This document shows positions 55,403 to 63,451 of a DNA stretch of 64,000 bases, in pieces. Each line of letters opens with the position of its first letter. The first letter of the stretch is position 1. The notes under the pieces were generated by a model. That model was not told the DNA's origin. It made no database searches and saw only the letters and a list, made by a program, of their open reading frames with translations. The stretch covers positions 112,909-176,908 of the forward strand of contig NZ_BBYM01000010.1 of assembly GCF_001570405.1 (NCBI RefSeq). Reading direction: 5' to 3'. The translations under genes were made by a program, and so were the position numbers. The stretch is from Microtetraspora niveoalba. GTDB taxonomy: Bacteria; Actinomycetota; Actinomycetes; Streptosporangiales; Streptosporangiaceae.

Positions 55403-56731
55403 ATGACTCGGACCACGAACGCTCCTGGCCCGCTCGGCGCGGTCGCGCAGAGGGCGGTGCCCTACCTGCCGCTCGGGCTCCTCGCCGGTCTCGGCGCGGT
55501 GCTCGCCTTCCTGTGGAAATGGCCGTGCCGGTTCGGGGGCGCGTGGAACGGCGGTCTCGGGCAGTACACGAACTTCTGCTACACCGACATCTATCCGCTG
55601 TGGTGGGCCGAGCACCTGAACGAGGGGAAGATCCCCTACGTCGACTATCCGGTCGAATATCCCGTCGGCATCGGCGCGATCATGGAGTTCGCCCGGCGCC
55701 TGGCCGGCGGCGACGGCGTCGCGTTCTACGACATCACCGTCATCCTCATGGGCGCGTCCCTGGTCGCCGGGGTGCTGATCATGGCGGCCCTGGCCGGGCC
55801 CGCCCGCCCCTGGGACGCCCTCTGGTACGCCGTCGGCCCCGCGGTCATCCTCTGCGCGTACATCAACTGGGACCTGGCGGCCGGGGCGCTCGCCCTGGGC
55901 GGGCTGCTCGCCTGGTCGCGGGACCGGCACGTGCTCGCCGGAGTCCTGCTCTCGCTGTCGGTGGCCACGAAGTTCTATCCGCTGATGTTCTTCGGCGCGC
56001 TGTTCCTGCTCACCGCCCGCACCGGGAAGTGGGTCCCGTTCTTCCGCATGGCGGTCGCCGCGGCGGGGACCTGGCTGGTCGCCAACGTCCCGGTCATGCT
56101 GATCAACTTCGAGGGGTGGAAGCGGTTCTACTCCTTCAGCAGCGAGCGCGGCGCCGACTGGGGCGGCCTGTGGTTCTTCTTCCAGCGCAAGGACTGGGGC
56201 TTCCTCGCCGACACCGGGTCGCTGAACACGATGGCCATGGCCGCGCTCGCCGTGCTGCTCCTGGGGATCGCGGTGCTCGCCGTGGCGGCGCCGCGCCGGC
56301 CCCGGCTGATGCAGCTCTGCTTCCTCGCGCTCGCGGCCTTCATGGTGACGAACAAGGTGTGGTCGCCGCAGTACGTGCTCTGGCTGCTGCCGTTCGCCGT
56401 ACTGGCCCGGCCGAAGTGGGGCGCACTCGTCGCCTGGCAGATCGCCGAGTGCTGGTACTTCTTCGCGATCTGGCTCTATCTCACCGCCCAGTACCCGGAC
56501 GGGGTGAACCTCGGCATCGGGGACACCTCGTACTTCCTCGCGGTGTGGGCCCGGGCGATCACGATCGTCGTCCTGATGGCCCTGGTCGTACGGGACATCC
56601 TGCGGCCGGAGGTGGACGCCGTCCGCGCGGGCGGGGCCGACGACCCGTCCGGCGGCGTGTTCGACGGGGCCGAGGACCGGTTCACGCTCACGCCCCGGCC
56701 GAAGGCCGACGTGGCGGCCGTGGAAGCCTGA
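55403..56731 (+). CDS. GT87-like polytopic membrane glycosyltransferase (Rv0051-position)
   Basis: About 442-aa protein with around ten helices and the DUF2029/GT87 pattern: an early loop with an acidic pair (FCYTDIYPLWWAEHLNEGKIPYVDYPVEYPVG), where Asp residues would be catalytic, and KVWSPQYVLWLLPFA near residue 330. Such enzymes use polyprenyl-phosphate mannose or arabinose to build lipoglycans. The specific acceptor is unknown. Start uncertain: ATG 55403, GTG 55400 or GTG 55385. It is adjacent to a second, related gene, four bases upstream. Confidence 0.9.
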   Translation: MTRTTNAPGPLGAVAQRAVPYLPLGLLAGLGAVLAFLWKWPCRFGGAWNGGLGQYTNFCYTDIYPLWWAEHLNEGKIPYVDYPVEYPVGIGAIMEFARRLAGGDGVAFYDITVILMGASLVAGVLIMAALAGPARPWDALWYAVGPAVILCAYINWDLAAGALALGGLLAWSRDRHVLAGVLLSLSVATKFYPLMFFGALFLLTARTGKWVPFFRMAVAAAGTWLVANVPVMLINFEGWKRFYSFSSERGADWGGLWFFFQRKDWGFLADTGSLNTMAMAALAVLLLGIAVLAVAAPRRPRLMQLCFLALAAFMVTNKVWSPQYVLWLLPFAVLARPKWGALVAWQIAECWYFFAIWLYLTAQYPDGVNLGIGDTSYFLAVWARAITIVVLMALVVRDILRPEVDAVRAGGADDPSGGVFDGAEDRFTLTPRPKADVAAVEA

Positions 56732-56735
56732 GAGG

Positions 56736-58019
56736 GTGCGACACCGGTTTCCCTGGCAGGTGCTGCCCGTCTGGCTGATCACGCGCGCGGTGCTCTTCCT
56801 CGCCGCGACGCAGGTCATCCCGGTCGGGCACGAGGGGTCGTTCGAGGGCGACGTCACGCTCTACGGCAACTGGGCCCAGATCCTTCTCGGCGGGGAGTTC
56901 CCCGCCGGGGACGACAAGTGGCAGTACCCGCCCTACGCCGCGCTGCCCATGCTCGCGCCGCACCTGCTGCCGTGGAGCTACCGGATCAGCTTCTACGCGG
57001 TCGCGCTGGTGTGCGACCTGGCGATCCTGCTGCTGCTGTGCCGGTTCACCGCCAAGACCGGCGGGAGCCGTGCCGGCGTGTGGGGGTGGACCGTCGGAGC
57101 GGCCCTGCTCGGGCCGCTGCTGATCTCCCGGTACGACCTGATGGTGACCCTGGTCGCGGTCCTCGCGCTCACGCTCTCGACGGACGCGGCGGTGCGGGGA
57201 GCGCTGATCGGGTTTGGGTTGGCGATCAAGGTGTGGCCGGTCGCGTTGCTCGCCGGGCTGCGCCGCTGGCGCGAGCTGCTCACCGGCGGCGCCTCGTCCC
57301 TGGTGGTCGTGGTGCTCGGCTGCGGCGTGGCCACCCTGGTCCTGCCGCACGCGCTCGACTTCCTCACCGCTCAGCAGGATCGGGGGCTCCAGATCGAGTC
57401 GCTGGCGGCCACGCCGTTCGCGCTGGCCCGCGCGCTGGGGTGGTGGGGCGGGTTCACGACGTACCAGCACGGTGCGATGGAGCTCGTCGGTCCCGGCGTC
57501 GAGAGCGCGACCCTGGTGAGCGTCGCCGCGACGCCGGCCGCGTTCGTCCTGCTCCTGGTGTGGTGGTTCCGCGCCGCGCCGACCGAGAACACGTACTTCG
57601 ACGCGGCGCTGACCACGGTGTTGTTCCTGGTGGTGACCAGCAGGGTGTTGTCGCCGCAGTACCTGGTCTGGCTGCTGGGCGTCGCTGCGGTGGTGCTCGC
57701 GGCGCGGACCCGGCAACGGCCCGCCGCCTGGCTCGTCCTCGCCGCGACCCTGCTGACCGGGATCATGTACCCCTGGGTGGAGGAGGACTACAGCTGGAGC
57801 GGCCGGCTGCCGGGCACGCTGGTCCTGGTCGCGCGCAATCTCGTCTTCCTCGCGGCGGCCGTCGTGTCGTTCGTCCAGCTCTGGCGCAGCACCCGCCGGC
57901 CGCGCGCGGCCGGGCACGGAGAGTCGGACGAGCGCGGAGAGGACGCCGAGCCCGGCGAGGATATCGGCGATCCCGGGGACGGTGCGGCCTCGCGCGGTCC
58001 CGGGATGCGCACGGCGTAA
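56736..58019 (+). CDS. Second GT87-like membrane glycosyltransferase (427 aa)
   Basis: Polytopic protein related to its neighbour: GDVTLYGNWAQILLGGEFPAGDDKWQYPPYAALP (the lumen-facing loop with Asp), GFGLAIKVWPVALLAGLRRWREL, RVLSPQYLVWLLGVAAV. The C-terminal 45 residues are acidic and disordered (ESDERGEDAEPGED). GTG at 56736, four bases after the previous stop, so the pair is coupled. Probable polyprenyl-phosphate-sugar-dependent transferase of the cell envelope. Confidence 0.9.
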   Translation: MRHRFPWQVLPVWLITRAVLFLAATQVIPVGHEGSFEGDVTLYGNWAQILLGGEFPAGDDKWQYPPYAALPMLAPHLLPWSYRISFYAVALVCDLAILLLLCRFTAKTGGSRAGVWGWTVGAALLGPLLISRYDLMVTLVAVLALTLSTDAAVRGALIGFGLAIKVWPVALLAGLRRWRELLTGGASSLVVVVLGCGVATLVLPHALDFLTAQQDRGLQIESLAATPFALARALGWWGGFTTYQHGAMELVGPGVESATLVSVAATPAAFVLLLVWWFRAAPTENTYFDAALTTVLFLVVTSRVLSPQYLVWLLGVAAVVLAARTRQRPAAWLVLAATLLTGIMYPWVEEDYSWSGRLPGTLVLVARNLVFLAAAVVSFVQLWRSTRRPRAAGHGESDERGEDAEPGEDIGDPGDGAASRGPGMRTA

Positions 58020-58057
58020 GTCCCTACCCGTTCTGATCCGGCCGTAATCCAGAGAAG

Positions 58058-58078
58058 TTATCCACAGGCTGTGGACAC
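58058..58078. promoter_or_regulatory. Inverted pair of DnaA boxes
   Basis: TTATCCACA (58058-58066) faces TGTGGACAC (58070-58078) across GGC, directly after the GT87 gene and before the end of the endonuclease gene. This is an off-origin DnaA-binding cluster, 34 kb from oriC. Confidence 0.6.
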
Positions 58079-58097
58079 TGTGGAGAACCGGTGGACG

Positions 58098-58892
58098 TCA
58101 GAGGTGCTTGCGCAGGAAGGCGATGTCGTCGGCCTGGCCCTCGAACGGCGTCTCCACCACGATCGGCGCTTCGGCCTGGCGGCAGACCGCGAGGATGCGC
58201 TCGGCGTCGATCTGGCCCGCGCCCAGGTTGGCGTGCCGGTCCGCGCCGGAGTCGAAGGCGTCGCGCGAGTCGTTGCAGTGGACCAGGTCGATGCGGCCGG
58301 TGATCGCCTTCACCCGGTCCACGACGTCGGCGAGGTCCTCGCCGCCCGCGTGCGCGTGACAGGTGTCCAGGCAGAAGCCGATCATCGACGCGTCCCGCGC
58401 ACCCGAGGTGACCGCGTCCCAGAGCCTGGCGATCCGATCGAGCTTGCGCGCCATCGCGTTGCCGCCGCCCGCCGTGTTCTCGATCAGCACGGGGATCGGG
58501 CAGTCCATCCGCTCGAACACCTTGCGCCAGTTGTCGAACCCGATCTGCGGGTCGTCGTCCTTGTTGACGTGGCCGCCGTGGACGATCAGGCCCTTCGCGC
58601 CGATGGAGGCGGCCGCCTTGAGGTGGCCCTCCAGGAGCTTGCGGCTCGGGATGCGGATCCGGTTGTTCGCCGTGGCCACGTTGATCACGTAGGGCGCGTG
58701 GACGTAGACGTCCACCTCCGACTCCTTGATCGCGTCGGCGCTCTCCGGCAGGACCGGGCCCTTCCACCCCTGCGGGTCGCCGAGGAAGAACTGCACGACG
58801 TCGGCGTCGCGCGCCGCCGCGTGGGCGAGCGGGTCGTCCTGGTCGACGTGCGCGCCGATGCGCGGGAGGCGTACGTCCTGACCACTGCCCAT
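58098..58892 (-). CDS. nfo: Deoxyribonuclease IV (endonuclease IV, AP endonuclease)
   Basis: 264-aa TIM-barrel, zinc-dependent AP endonuclease for base-excision repair. Metal ligands seen in LIVHGGHVN (His), VLIENTAGGGN (Glu), GFCLDTCHAHAGG (Asp, His), LVHCNDSRDAF (His, Asp) and VVETPFEGQ (Glu). The start at 58892 (MGSGQDV) is chosen because GGAGGTAGG lies upstream; a longer frame from 58940 exists. It is convergent with the GT87 pair and divergent from the small membrane protein. Confidence 0.94.
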   Translation of the reverse strand: MGSGQDVRLPRIGAHVDQDDPLAHAAARDADVVQFFLGDPQGWKGPVLPESADAIKESEVDVYVHAPYVINVATANNRIRIPSRKLLEGHLKAAASIGAKGLIVHGGHVNKDDDPQIGFDNWRKVFERMDCPIPVLIENTAGGGNAMARKLDRIARLWDAVTSGARDASMIGFCLDTCHAHAGGEDLADVVDRVKAITGRIDLVHCNDSRDAFDSGADRHANLGAGQIDAERILAVCRQAEAPIVVETPFEGQADDIAFLRKHL

Positions 58893-59047
58893 CGTCGTCC
58901 TACCTCCGTGGGTCGGGGAAGCGTGTGGAAGATGCCGCACACCCGCAGGCGCCGGTGCCGTGCCGCGCGTGGGGCGTGCCGTACCGACACTAGACGGTCC
59001 CGCCGGAACGCGTCCCGACGGTGAAGGGCGAACCCTAAGCCATCGGC

Positions 59048-59087
59048 AAAGAGCGTTTCAAGGGGACTTGACCGGGAAGCGCTCTTT
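59048..59087. other. 12-bp stem inverted repeat in the nfo upstream region
   Basis: AAAGAGCGTTTC (59048-59059) pairs with GAAGCGCTCTTT (59076-59087), one G-U pair, around 16 bases, followed by T. It could be a terminator-like element or operator between divergent genes. Confidence 0.5.
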
Positions 59088-59124
59088 TGACGGCGCGGCG
59101 CGCGCCGACGCACGAGGAGGCGAC

Positions 59125-59301
59125 ATGACCCCCCGACTGTTGCGCGTCATCCTGGTGATCTACATCGTCGTCGGCGTCTACGTCGCCTGGGTGCACCACT
59201 ATCTGACGCCCGGCGTGCTGCGTCAGCTCGCCCAGGCGCTGCTGGCCGTCTTCCTCTGGGTCCTCGTCCTGCTGGGCGTGGACCTGCACCTGGCCCGCTG
59301 A
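59125..59301 (+). CDS. Small two-helix membrane protein (58 aa)
   Basis: MTPRLLRVILVIYIVVGVYVAWVHHYL is a first helix; LRQLAQALLAVFLWVLVLLGV is a second. The ATG at 59125 has GGAGG five bases upstream, the strongest site nearby. Nothing in it shows a function. It lies between nfo and the next membrane gene and is too short for most annotation pipelines. Confidence 0.7.
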   Translation: MTPRLLRVILVIYIVVGVYVAWVHHYLTPGVLRQLAQALLAVFLWVLVLLGVDLHLAR

Positions 59302-59366
59302 CCGCCGGACCGGGCGGCCCGCCCGCCGGGTACGCTCCGGTCACGGGTTCGGCTACGGGCCCGGCG

Positions 59367-59678
59367 TCATGGGAGGTAGCCTCCGTGCGCGATCCCGAGC
59401 GCGGCCCCCACGAACGAGGCGACGATCCCGATGATGATGATGCTGCGCTGCGGGGTCGTCACGGAGACGTACTGCGCGTAGAGCCCGCCGCAGAACCCGA
59501 TGGTGCCCACCCACGAGGCGACCGGGTGGAGACCGACGACGAACCCGGTGACGATCGCCAGGAGTCCGACGACCAGGGTGCTGACCGCCAGGGCGTTCTC
59601 CAGAGTGTGCGGCCTGCCGTCCGTGTTCAGGGTGAACCGGTAGGGCGGCCGTCTGAGGCGTCCAAGAACGTTCGGCAT
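59367..59678 (-). CDS. Small multi-helix membrane protein (103 aa)
   Basis: [32 protein letters not shown] is a cytoplasmic lead, followed by about three hydrophobic segments ([53 protein letters not shown]). GTG 59687 is an alternative start; GAGGGGG lies upstream of 59678. Its position between nfo and rpsF is not one I know; function unknown. Confidence 0.8.
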   Translation of the reverse strand: MPNVLGRLRRPPYRFTLNTDGRPHTLENALAVSTLVVGLLAIVTGFVVGLHPVASWVGTIGFCGGLYAQYVSVTTPQRSIIIIGIVASFVGAALGIAHGGYLP

Positions 59679-59753
59679 CTGCGTCACCCCCTCATGCTGC
59701 TCAGTTTCCCTCGCCAGGGCCGCGTACGGCCAGGGTCCTGGTAGCCTGAATCG

Positions 59754-59829
59754 GCTGTGTTCGATACGCGTGGGGTGGATTTCCCCGCGCTGCCCACAGC
59801 GTCCTCCTGTCACGGCAAGGCGTCGTGAC
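59754..59829 (+). ncRNA. Structured rpsF leader (possible S6:S18 autoregulatory site)
   Basis: GCTGTG (59754-59759) pairs with CACAGC (59795-59800) around an inner 8-bp stem of GCGTGGGG (59768-59775) and CCCCGCGC (59783-59790), separated by asymmetric bulges (TTCGATA, CTGCC). A second hairpin GTCACG/CGTGAC (59809-59829) precedes the ribosome site. Known S6:S18 leaders have a bulged stem of this sort; the exact motif was not verified. Confidence 0.45.
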
Positions 59830-59859
59830 CGCAAGAGTCCAGAGGAGGTTGGATTCCGC

Positions 59860-60150
59860 ATGCGTCGTTACGAGCTGATGGTCATCCTCGACCCGTCCCT
59901 CGATGAGCGCACCGTGCAGCCCTCGCTCGACCAGTTCCTGGGCGTCGTCCGGGGCGACGGCGGCACCGTGGAGAAGGTCGACGTCTGGGGCCGCCGCCGG
60001 CTGTCCTACGACATCGCCAAGAAGTCCGAGGGCATCTACGCCGTGGTCGACCTGACCGCGGAGCCCGCCACGGTCAAGGAGCTGGACCGCCAGCTCAACC
60101 TGAACGAGGGCATTCTCCGCACCAAGGTCATCCGTCCCGAGCTTCACTGA
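59860..60150 (+). CDS. rpsF: 30S ribosomal protein S6
   Basis: 96 aa: [26 protein letters not shown] and [23 protein letters not shown] are the S6 signature; it ends [12 protein letters not shown]. In the ribosome it pairs with S18. ATG at 59860 with AGAGGAGG. Opens the rpsF-ssb-rpsR-rplI operon. Confidence 0.98.
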   Translation: MRRYELMVILDPSLDERTVQPSLDQFLGVVRGDGGTVEKVDVWGRRRLSYDIAKKSEGIYAVVDLTAEPATVKELDRQLNLNEGILRTKVIRPELH

Positions 60151-60245
60151 GTGCGAACGGCCGAGCCCGGCTCTTTTGTCGGGCCGTGGTCGTACTCTGA
60201 GCCCTTGACGGCTGAGCTGACGGGATAGGAAGGCGAAAGCGACCG

Positions 60246-60773
60246 ATGGCAGCAGGCGACACCACGATCACCATCGTCGGCAACCTTGTCGACGACCCCG
60301 AGCTGCGCTTCACCCCGACGGGGCAGGCGGTGGCCCGGTTCCGCATCGCATCCACTCCGCGGTTCCTGGACCGCCAGACCAACGAGTGGAAGGACGGCGA
60401 AGGCCTGTTCCTGACCTGCAACGTGTGGCGGCAGGCGGCGGAGAACGTCGCCGAGAGCCTGCAGCGCGGCATGCGGGTCATCGTGCAGGGACGGCTGCGC
60501 CAACGGTCGTACGAGACCAAGGAAGGCGAGAAGCGCACGGTCTACGAGGTCGAGGTCGACGAGGTCGGCCCGTCGCTGCGCAACGCCACCGCCAAGGTGA
60601 ACAAGACCGCCCGGCAGGGCGGCGGCGGCGGTGGGTTCGGCGGCGGCCCGGCGAACGACCCCTGGGCGTCGGCCACGCCCGCTCCTCCGAGCGGCGGCGG
60701 TGGCGGCTACGGCCAGGGGGGCGGCGGCGGCGGCTTCGGCGGCGGCGACTTCAGCGACGAACCGCCTTTCTAG
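60246..60773 (+). CDS. ssb: Single-stranded DNA-binding protein
   Basis: 175-aa OB-fold tetramer coating ss[78 protein letters not shown] (shown in parts). The C-terminal linker is glycine-rich (about 125-165) and ends in the acidic partner-binding tip [11 protein letters not shown] at 60246. Confidence 0.97.
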   Translation: MAAGDTTITIVGNLVDDPELRFTPTGQAVARFRIASTPRFLDRQTNEWKDGEGLFLTCNVWRQAAENVAESLQRGMRVIVQGRLRQRSYETKEGEKRTVYEVEVDEVGPSLRNATAKVNKTARQGGGGGGFGGGPANDPWASATPAPPSGGGGGYGQGGGGGGFGGGDFSDEPPF

Positions 60774-60790
60774 TCACCCCTCGGGGTGAC
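60773..60790 (+). terminator. Small hairpin after ssb
   Basis: GTCACCCC pairs with GGGGTGAC across TC, overlapping the ssb stop. It may slow ribosomes or adjust rpsR expression; too short to end transcription with certainty. Confidence 0.4.
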
Positions 60791-60858
60791 AGCACCACAC
60801 GAATACGTATCCGAGCGACCATTCCCGCATCATGCGGGGCTCTGAAAGGAGCACCACG

Positions 60859-61095
60859 ATGGCGAAGCCGGCACTGCGCAAGCCGAAGAAGAAGGTTTGC
60901 CTGTTCTGCCACGACAAGATCTCCTACGTCGACTACAAGGACACGGCGCTGCTGCGGAAGTTCATCTCCGACCGCGGCAAGATCCGTGCTCGCCGGGTGA
61001 CGGGCAACTGCACCCAGCACCAGCGCGACGTGGCCACCGCTATCAAGAACGCTCGTGAGATGGCCCTGCTGCCGTACACGAGCACCGCGCGCTAA
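60859..61095 (+). CDS. rpsR: 30S ribosomal protein S18, zinc-binding (C+) form
   Basis: 78 aa. [29 protein letters not shown] and [25 protein letters not shown] are the S18 signature; CxxC plus a third Cys and His suggest a zinc ribbon, so this is the C+ paralogue. Actinomycetes usually also have a zinc-free C- paralogue controlled by Zur. ATG at 60859 with GAAAGGAG; the frame upstream is not used. Confidence 0.97.
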   Translation: MAKPALRKPKKKVCLFCHDKISYVDYKDTALLRKFISDRGKIRARRVTGNCTQHQRDVATAIKNAREMALLPYTSTAR

Positions 61096-61112
61096 GGAAG
61101 GAGTCTCAGGAC

Positions 61113-61559
61113 ATGAAGCTCATTCTCACGACTGAGGTCTCCGGCCTCGGCACCCCCGGCGACGTGGTCGAGGTTAAGGACGGCTACGGCCGCAACTACC
61201 TCATCCCCCGCGGCTTCGCGATCCGGTGGACCCGCGGCGCCGAGTCGCAGATCGCCTCGATCAAGAAGGCCCGCTCGGCCCGCGAGATCCGCGACCTGGG
61301 CACGGCCAAGGAGGTCGCCGGCCAGCTCGGCGCCCTCAAGGTGGTCCTGAAGACGCGCGCCGGCGAGGCCGGTCGCCTCTTCGGCTCGGTCACCACCGGT
61401 GACATCGCCGACGCCGTGGCCGCCGCCGGCGGTCCGCAGCTCGACCGTCGCCGCATCGAGATCGGCAACGCGATCAAGAGCGTCGGGTCGCACCGGGTCA
61501 GCGTCAAGCTGCACCCCGAGGTGTCCGCGAACCTGGACGTCGAGGTCGTCGCCGGCTGA
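61113..61559 (+). CDS. rplI: 50S ribosomal protein L9
   Basis: 148 aa: MKLILTTEVSGLGTPGDVVEVKDGYGRNYLIPRGFAI is the N-terminal L9 domain, followed by a long helix and a C-terminal domain (VTTGDIADAVAA to LDVEVVAG). AAGGAGTCTCAGGAC precedes the ATG. No dnaB gene follows, unlike in many relatives. Confidence 0.97.
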   Translation: MKLILTTEVSGLGTPGDVVEVKDGYGRNYLIPRGFAIRWTRGAESQIASIKKARSAREIRDLGTAKEVAGQLGALKVVLKTRAGEAGRLFGSVTTGDIADAVAAAGGPQLDRRRIEIGNAIKSVGSHRVSVKLHPEVSANLDVEVVAG

Positions 61560-61580
61560 CCGGCGCTCACGACCGTCAGG

Positions 61581-61610
61581 AGGGCCCTTCCCGTCATCGG
61601 GAGGGGCCCT
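61581..61610 (+). terminator. Terminator of the rpsF operon
   Basis: AGGGCCCTTCCCG pairs with CGGGAGGGGCCCT, one G-U pair, around TCAT, followed by TTCG. It lies 22 bases after the rplI stop. Confidence 0.9.
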
Positions 61611-61715
61611 TCGCCGTACCCGGGCCGTACCTTCACTGGCCTGAAATGAACGGCCGATAGTATCTAGCCCGTCCTAAACGCGGCTTACGCGTGAGTTTTA
61701 CCCATGGAGGCTGAA

Positions 61716-62594
61716 ATGCACCGTCCCTCGCTGTTGCTGGCGCTCGGCGTCCTCACGACGGCGGCGGTCGCGTGCGCACCGGCCAACGACACCGCGCAGC
61801 CGTCCGGGAACGCCGCCTCCGGCAGCCCCGCCGCCGCGGCGAGCTGCACCAAGGACCAGCTCAAACTGGTCACCCCCGGCAAGCTGACCGTCGGCACGGA
61901 CAAGCCCGCGTACGAGCCGTGGTTCAAGGACGACGACCCGGCGAACGGCGAGGGCTTCGAGAGCGCGGTCGCCTACGCCGTGGCCGGCAAGCTCGGCTTC
62001 ACCAAGGACGAGGTCGCCTGGACGACCGTGCCCTTCGACAGCGCGTACGCGCCGGGGGACAAGAAGTTCGATTTCGACCTCAACCAGGTCTCCATCACCC
62101 CCGACCGGGCCAAGGTCGTCGACTTCAGCGAGGGCTACTACACGGTCAAGCAGGGCGTCGTCACCCTGAATGGCGGCAAGTACGCCTCGGCGACCGGGCT
62201 GGCCGACCTCAAGGACGCCACGATCGGCGTGCAGGTCGGCACCACGGCGCTGGACGCGGTCAAGAGCGTGGTCCAGCCGGCCAAGGAGGCCAAGGTCTAC
62301 ACCCAGCAGGTGGACGCCGTGAACGCCCTCAAGAACAAGCAGGTCGACGCCATCGTCGTGGACCTGCCGACCGCGTTCTACGTCACCGCCGCCCAGGTGG
62401 AGAACTCCAAGATCGTGGGCCAGTTCGCGGCGACCGGCGGCACTCCCGAGGAGTTCGGCCTGGTCTTCCAGAAGGGCAACGCCCTGGTGTCCTGCGTCAA
62501 CGAGGCCATCGGCGCGCTCAAGTCCTCGGGTGAGCTCGCCCAGATCGAGCAGCAGTGGCTGAGCGCGGCCGCCGGCGCGCCGGAGATGAAGTGA
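61716..62594 (+). CDS. Polar amino-acid ABC transporter, substrate-binding lipoprotein
   Basis: 292-aa extracytoplasmic solute-binding protein of the PF00497 family (glutamate/glutamine/cystine type). The signal LLLALGVLTTAAVACAP ends in the lipobox AVAC (Cys at about residue 20). Mature signature: KLTVGTDKPAYEPWFK, PFDSAYAPGDKKFDFDLNQVSITPDRAKVVDFSEGYY, IGVQVGTTALDAV. ATG 61716 with GGAGG five bases upstream; an ATG at 61704 is also possible. The first gene of a three-gene ABC operon. Confidence 0.94.
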   Translation: MHRPSLLLALGVLTTAAVACAPANDTAQPSGNAASGSPAAAASCTKDQLKLVTPGKLTVGTDKPAYEPWFKDDDPANGEGFESAVAYAVAGKLGFTKDEVAWTTVPFDSAYAPGDKKFDFDLNQVSITPDRAKVVDFSEGYYTVKQGVVTLNGGKYASATGLADLKDATIGVQVGTTALDAVKSVVQPAKEAKVYTQQVDAVNALKNKQVDAIVVDLPTAFYVTAAQVENSKIVGQFAATGGTPEEFGLVFQKGNALVSCVNEAIGALKSSGELAQIEQQWLSAAAGAPEMK

Positions 62595-63451
62595 CGGATG
62601 GGGTGACGCCGCCCGCGAAGAGCGCGCGGCAGTTGGAGAGGGAGCGGGTCCGCCGCGGGCAGGCGATCCGCTCCAGTTCCGTCGCCACGGCGTCCACCAT
62701 CGTCTTCCTGGTCCTGGTGGGCGTCCTGGTGACGAGTTCGCCGGGATGGCCGCGGGTCCGGGAGACGTTCTTCGATCCCGAGTGGTTCACCCGGGCGCTC
62801 CCCGACGTGCTCCAGGGTTTCTGGATCAACGTCAAGATCTTTCTGATCGCGGAGCCGATCATCCTGGTCGTCGGGCTGCTGGTCGCCCTGGCGCGGGGAT
62901 TGCGGGCGCCGGTCTTCTTCCCGCTGCGGGTCCTGGCCGTCGTCTACACCGACGTGTTCCGCGGGGTCCCGACGCTGCTCGTCATCATGCTCGTCGGGTT
63001 CGGCCTGCCCGCGCTCCAGCTCACCGGCGTGCCGTCCGACGAGATCACCCTCGGGGTGGTCGCGCTCGTCCTCGCGTACGGCGCGTACGTCGCGGAGGTG
63101 TTCCGCGCGGGCATCGACACGGTGCACCCGAGCCAGATCGCCGCGGCGCGCTCGCTCGGGTTGTCCCACGGGCAGGCGATGCGCCACGTCGTGCTCCCGC
63201 AGGCCGTGCGCCGGGTGATCCCGCCGCTGCTCAACGACTTCGTCTCCCTGCAGAAGGACACCGCGCTGGTCTCCACCATCGGCGTGATCGAGGCGCTGCG
63301 GCAGGCGCAGATCTACGCCGCGAGCAAGTTCAACTACACGCCCTATCTCGTGGCGGCGCTGCTGTTCATCGTGCTCACGATCCCGATGGCGCGGTTCACC
63401 GACTATCTGTCGGCGCGCGCCGCCCGTCGTCGCGGTCCCGGAGGTGCCTGA
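62591..63451 (+). CDS. Polar amino-acid ABC transporter permease
   Basis: 286-aa HisM/GlnP-type permease. Hallmarks: VVYTDVFRGVPTLLVIMLVGFGLP, AYVAEVFRAGIDTVHPSQIAAARSLGLSHGQAMRHVVLPQAVRRVIPPLLNDF (EAA loop, split) and LQKDTALVSTIG. Start GTG 62591 overlaps the binding-protein stop (GTGA) after GGAG. The first 30 residues are hydrophilic. Confidence 0.95.
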   Translation: MTDGVTPPAKSARQLERERVRRGQAIRSSSVATASTIVFLVLVGVLVTSSPGWPRVRETFFDPEWFTRALPDVLQGFWINVKIFLIAEPIILVVGLLVALARGLRAPVFFPLRVLAVVYTDVFRGVPTLLVIMLVGFGLPALQLTGVPSDEITLGVVALVLAYGAYVAEVFRAGIDTVHPSQIAAARSLGLSHGQAMRHVVLPQAVRRVIPPLLNDFVSLQKDTALVSTIGVIEALRQAQIYAASKFNYTPYLVAALLFIVLTIPMARFTDYLSARAARRRGPGGA

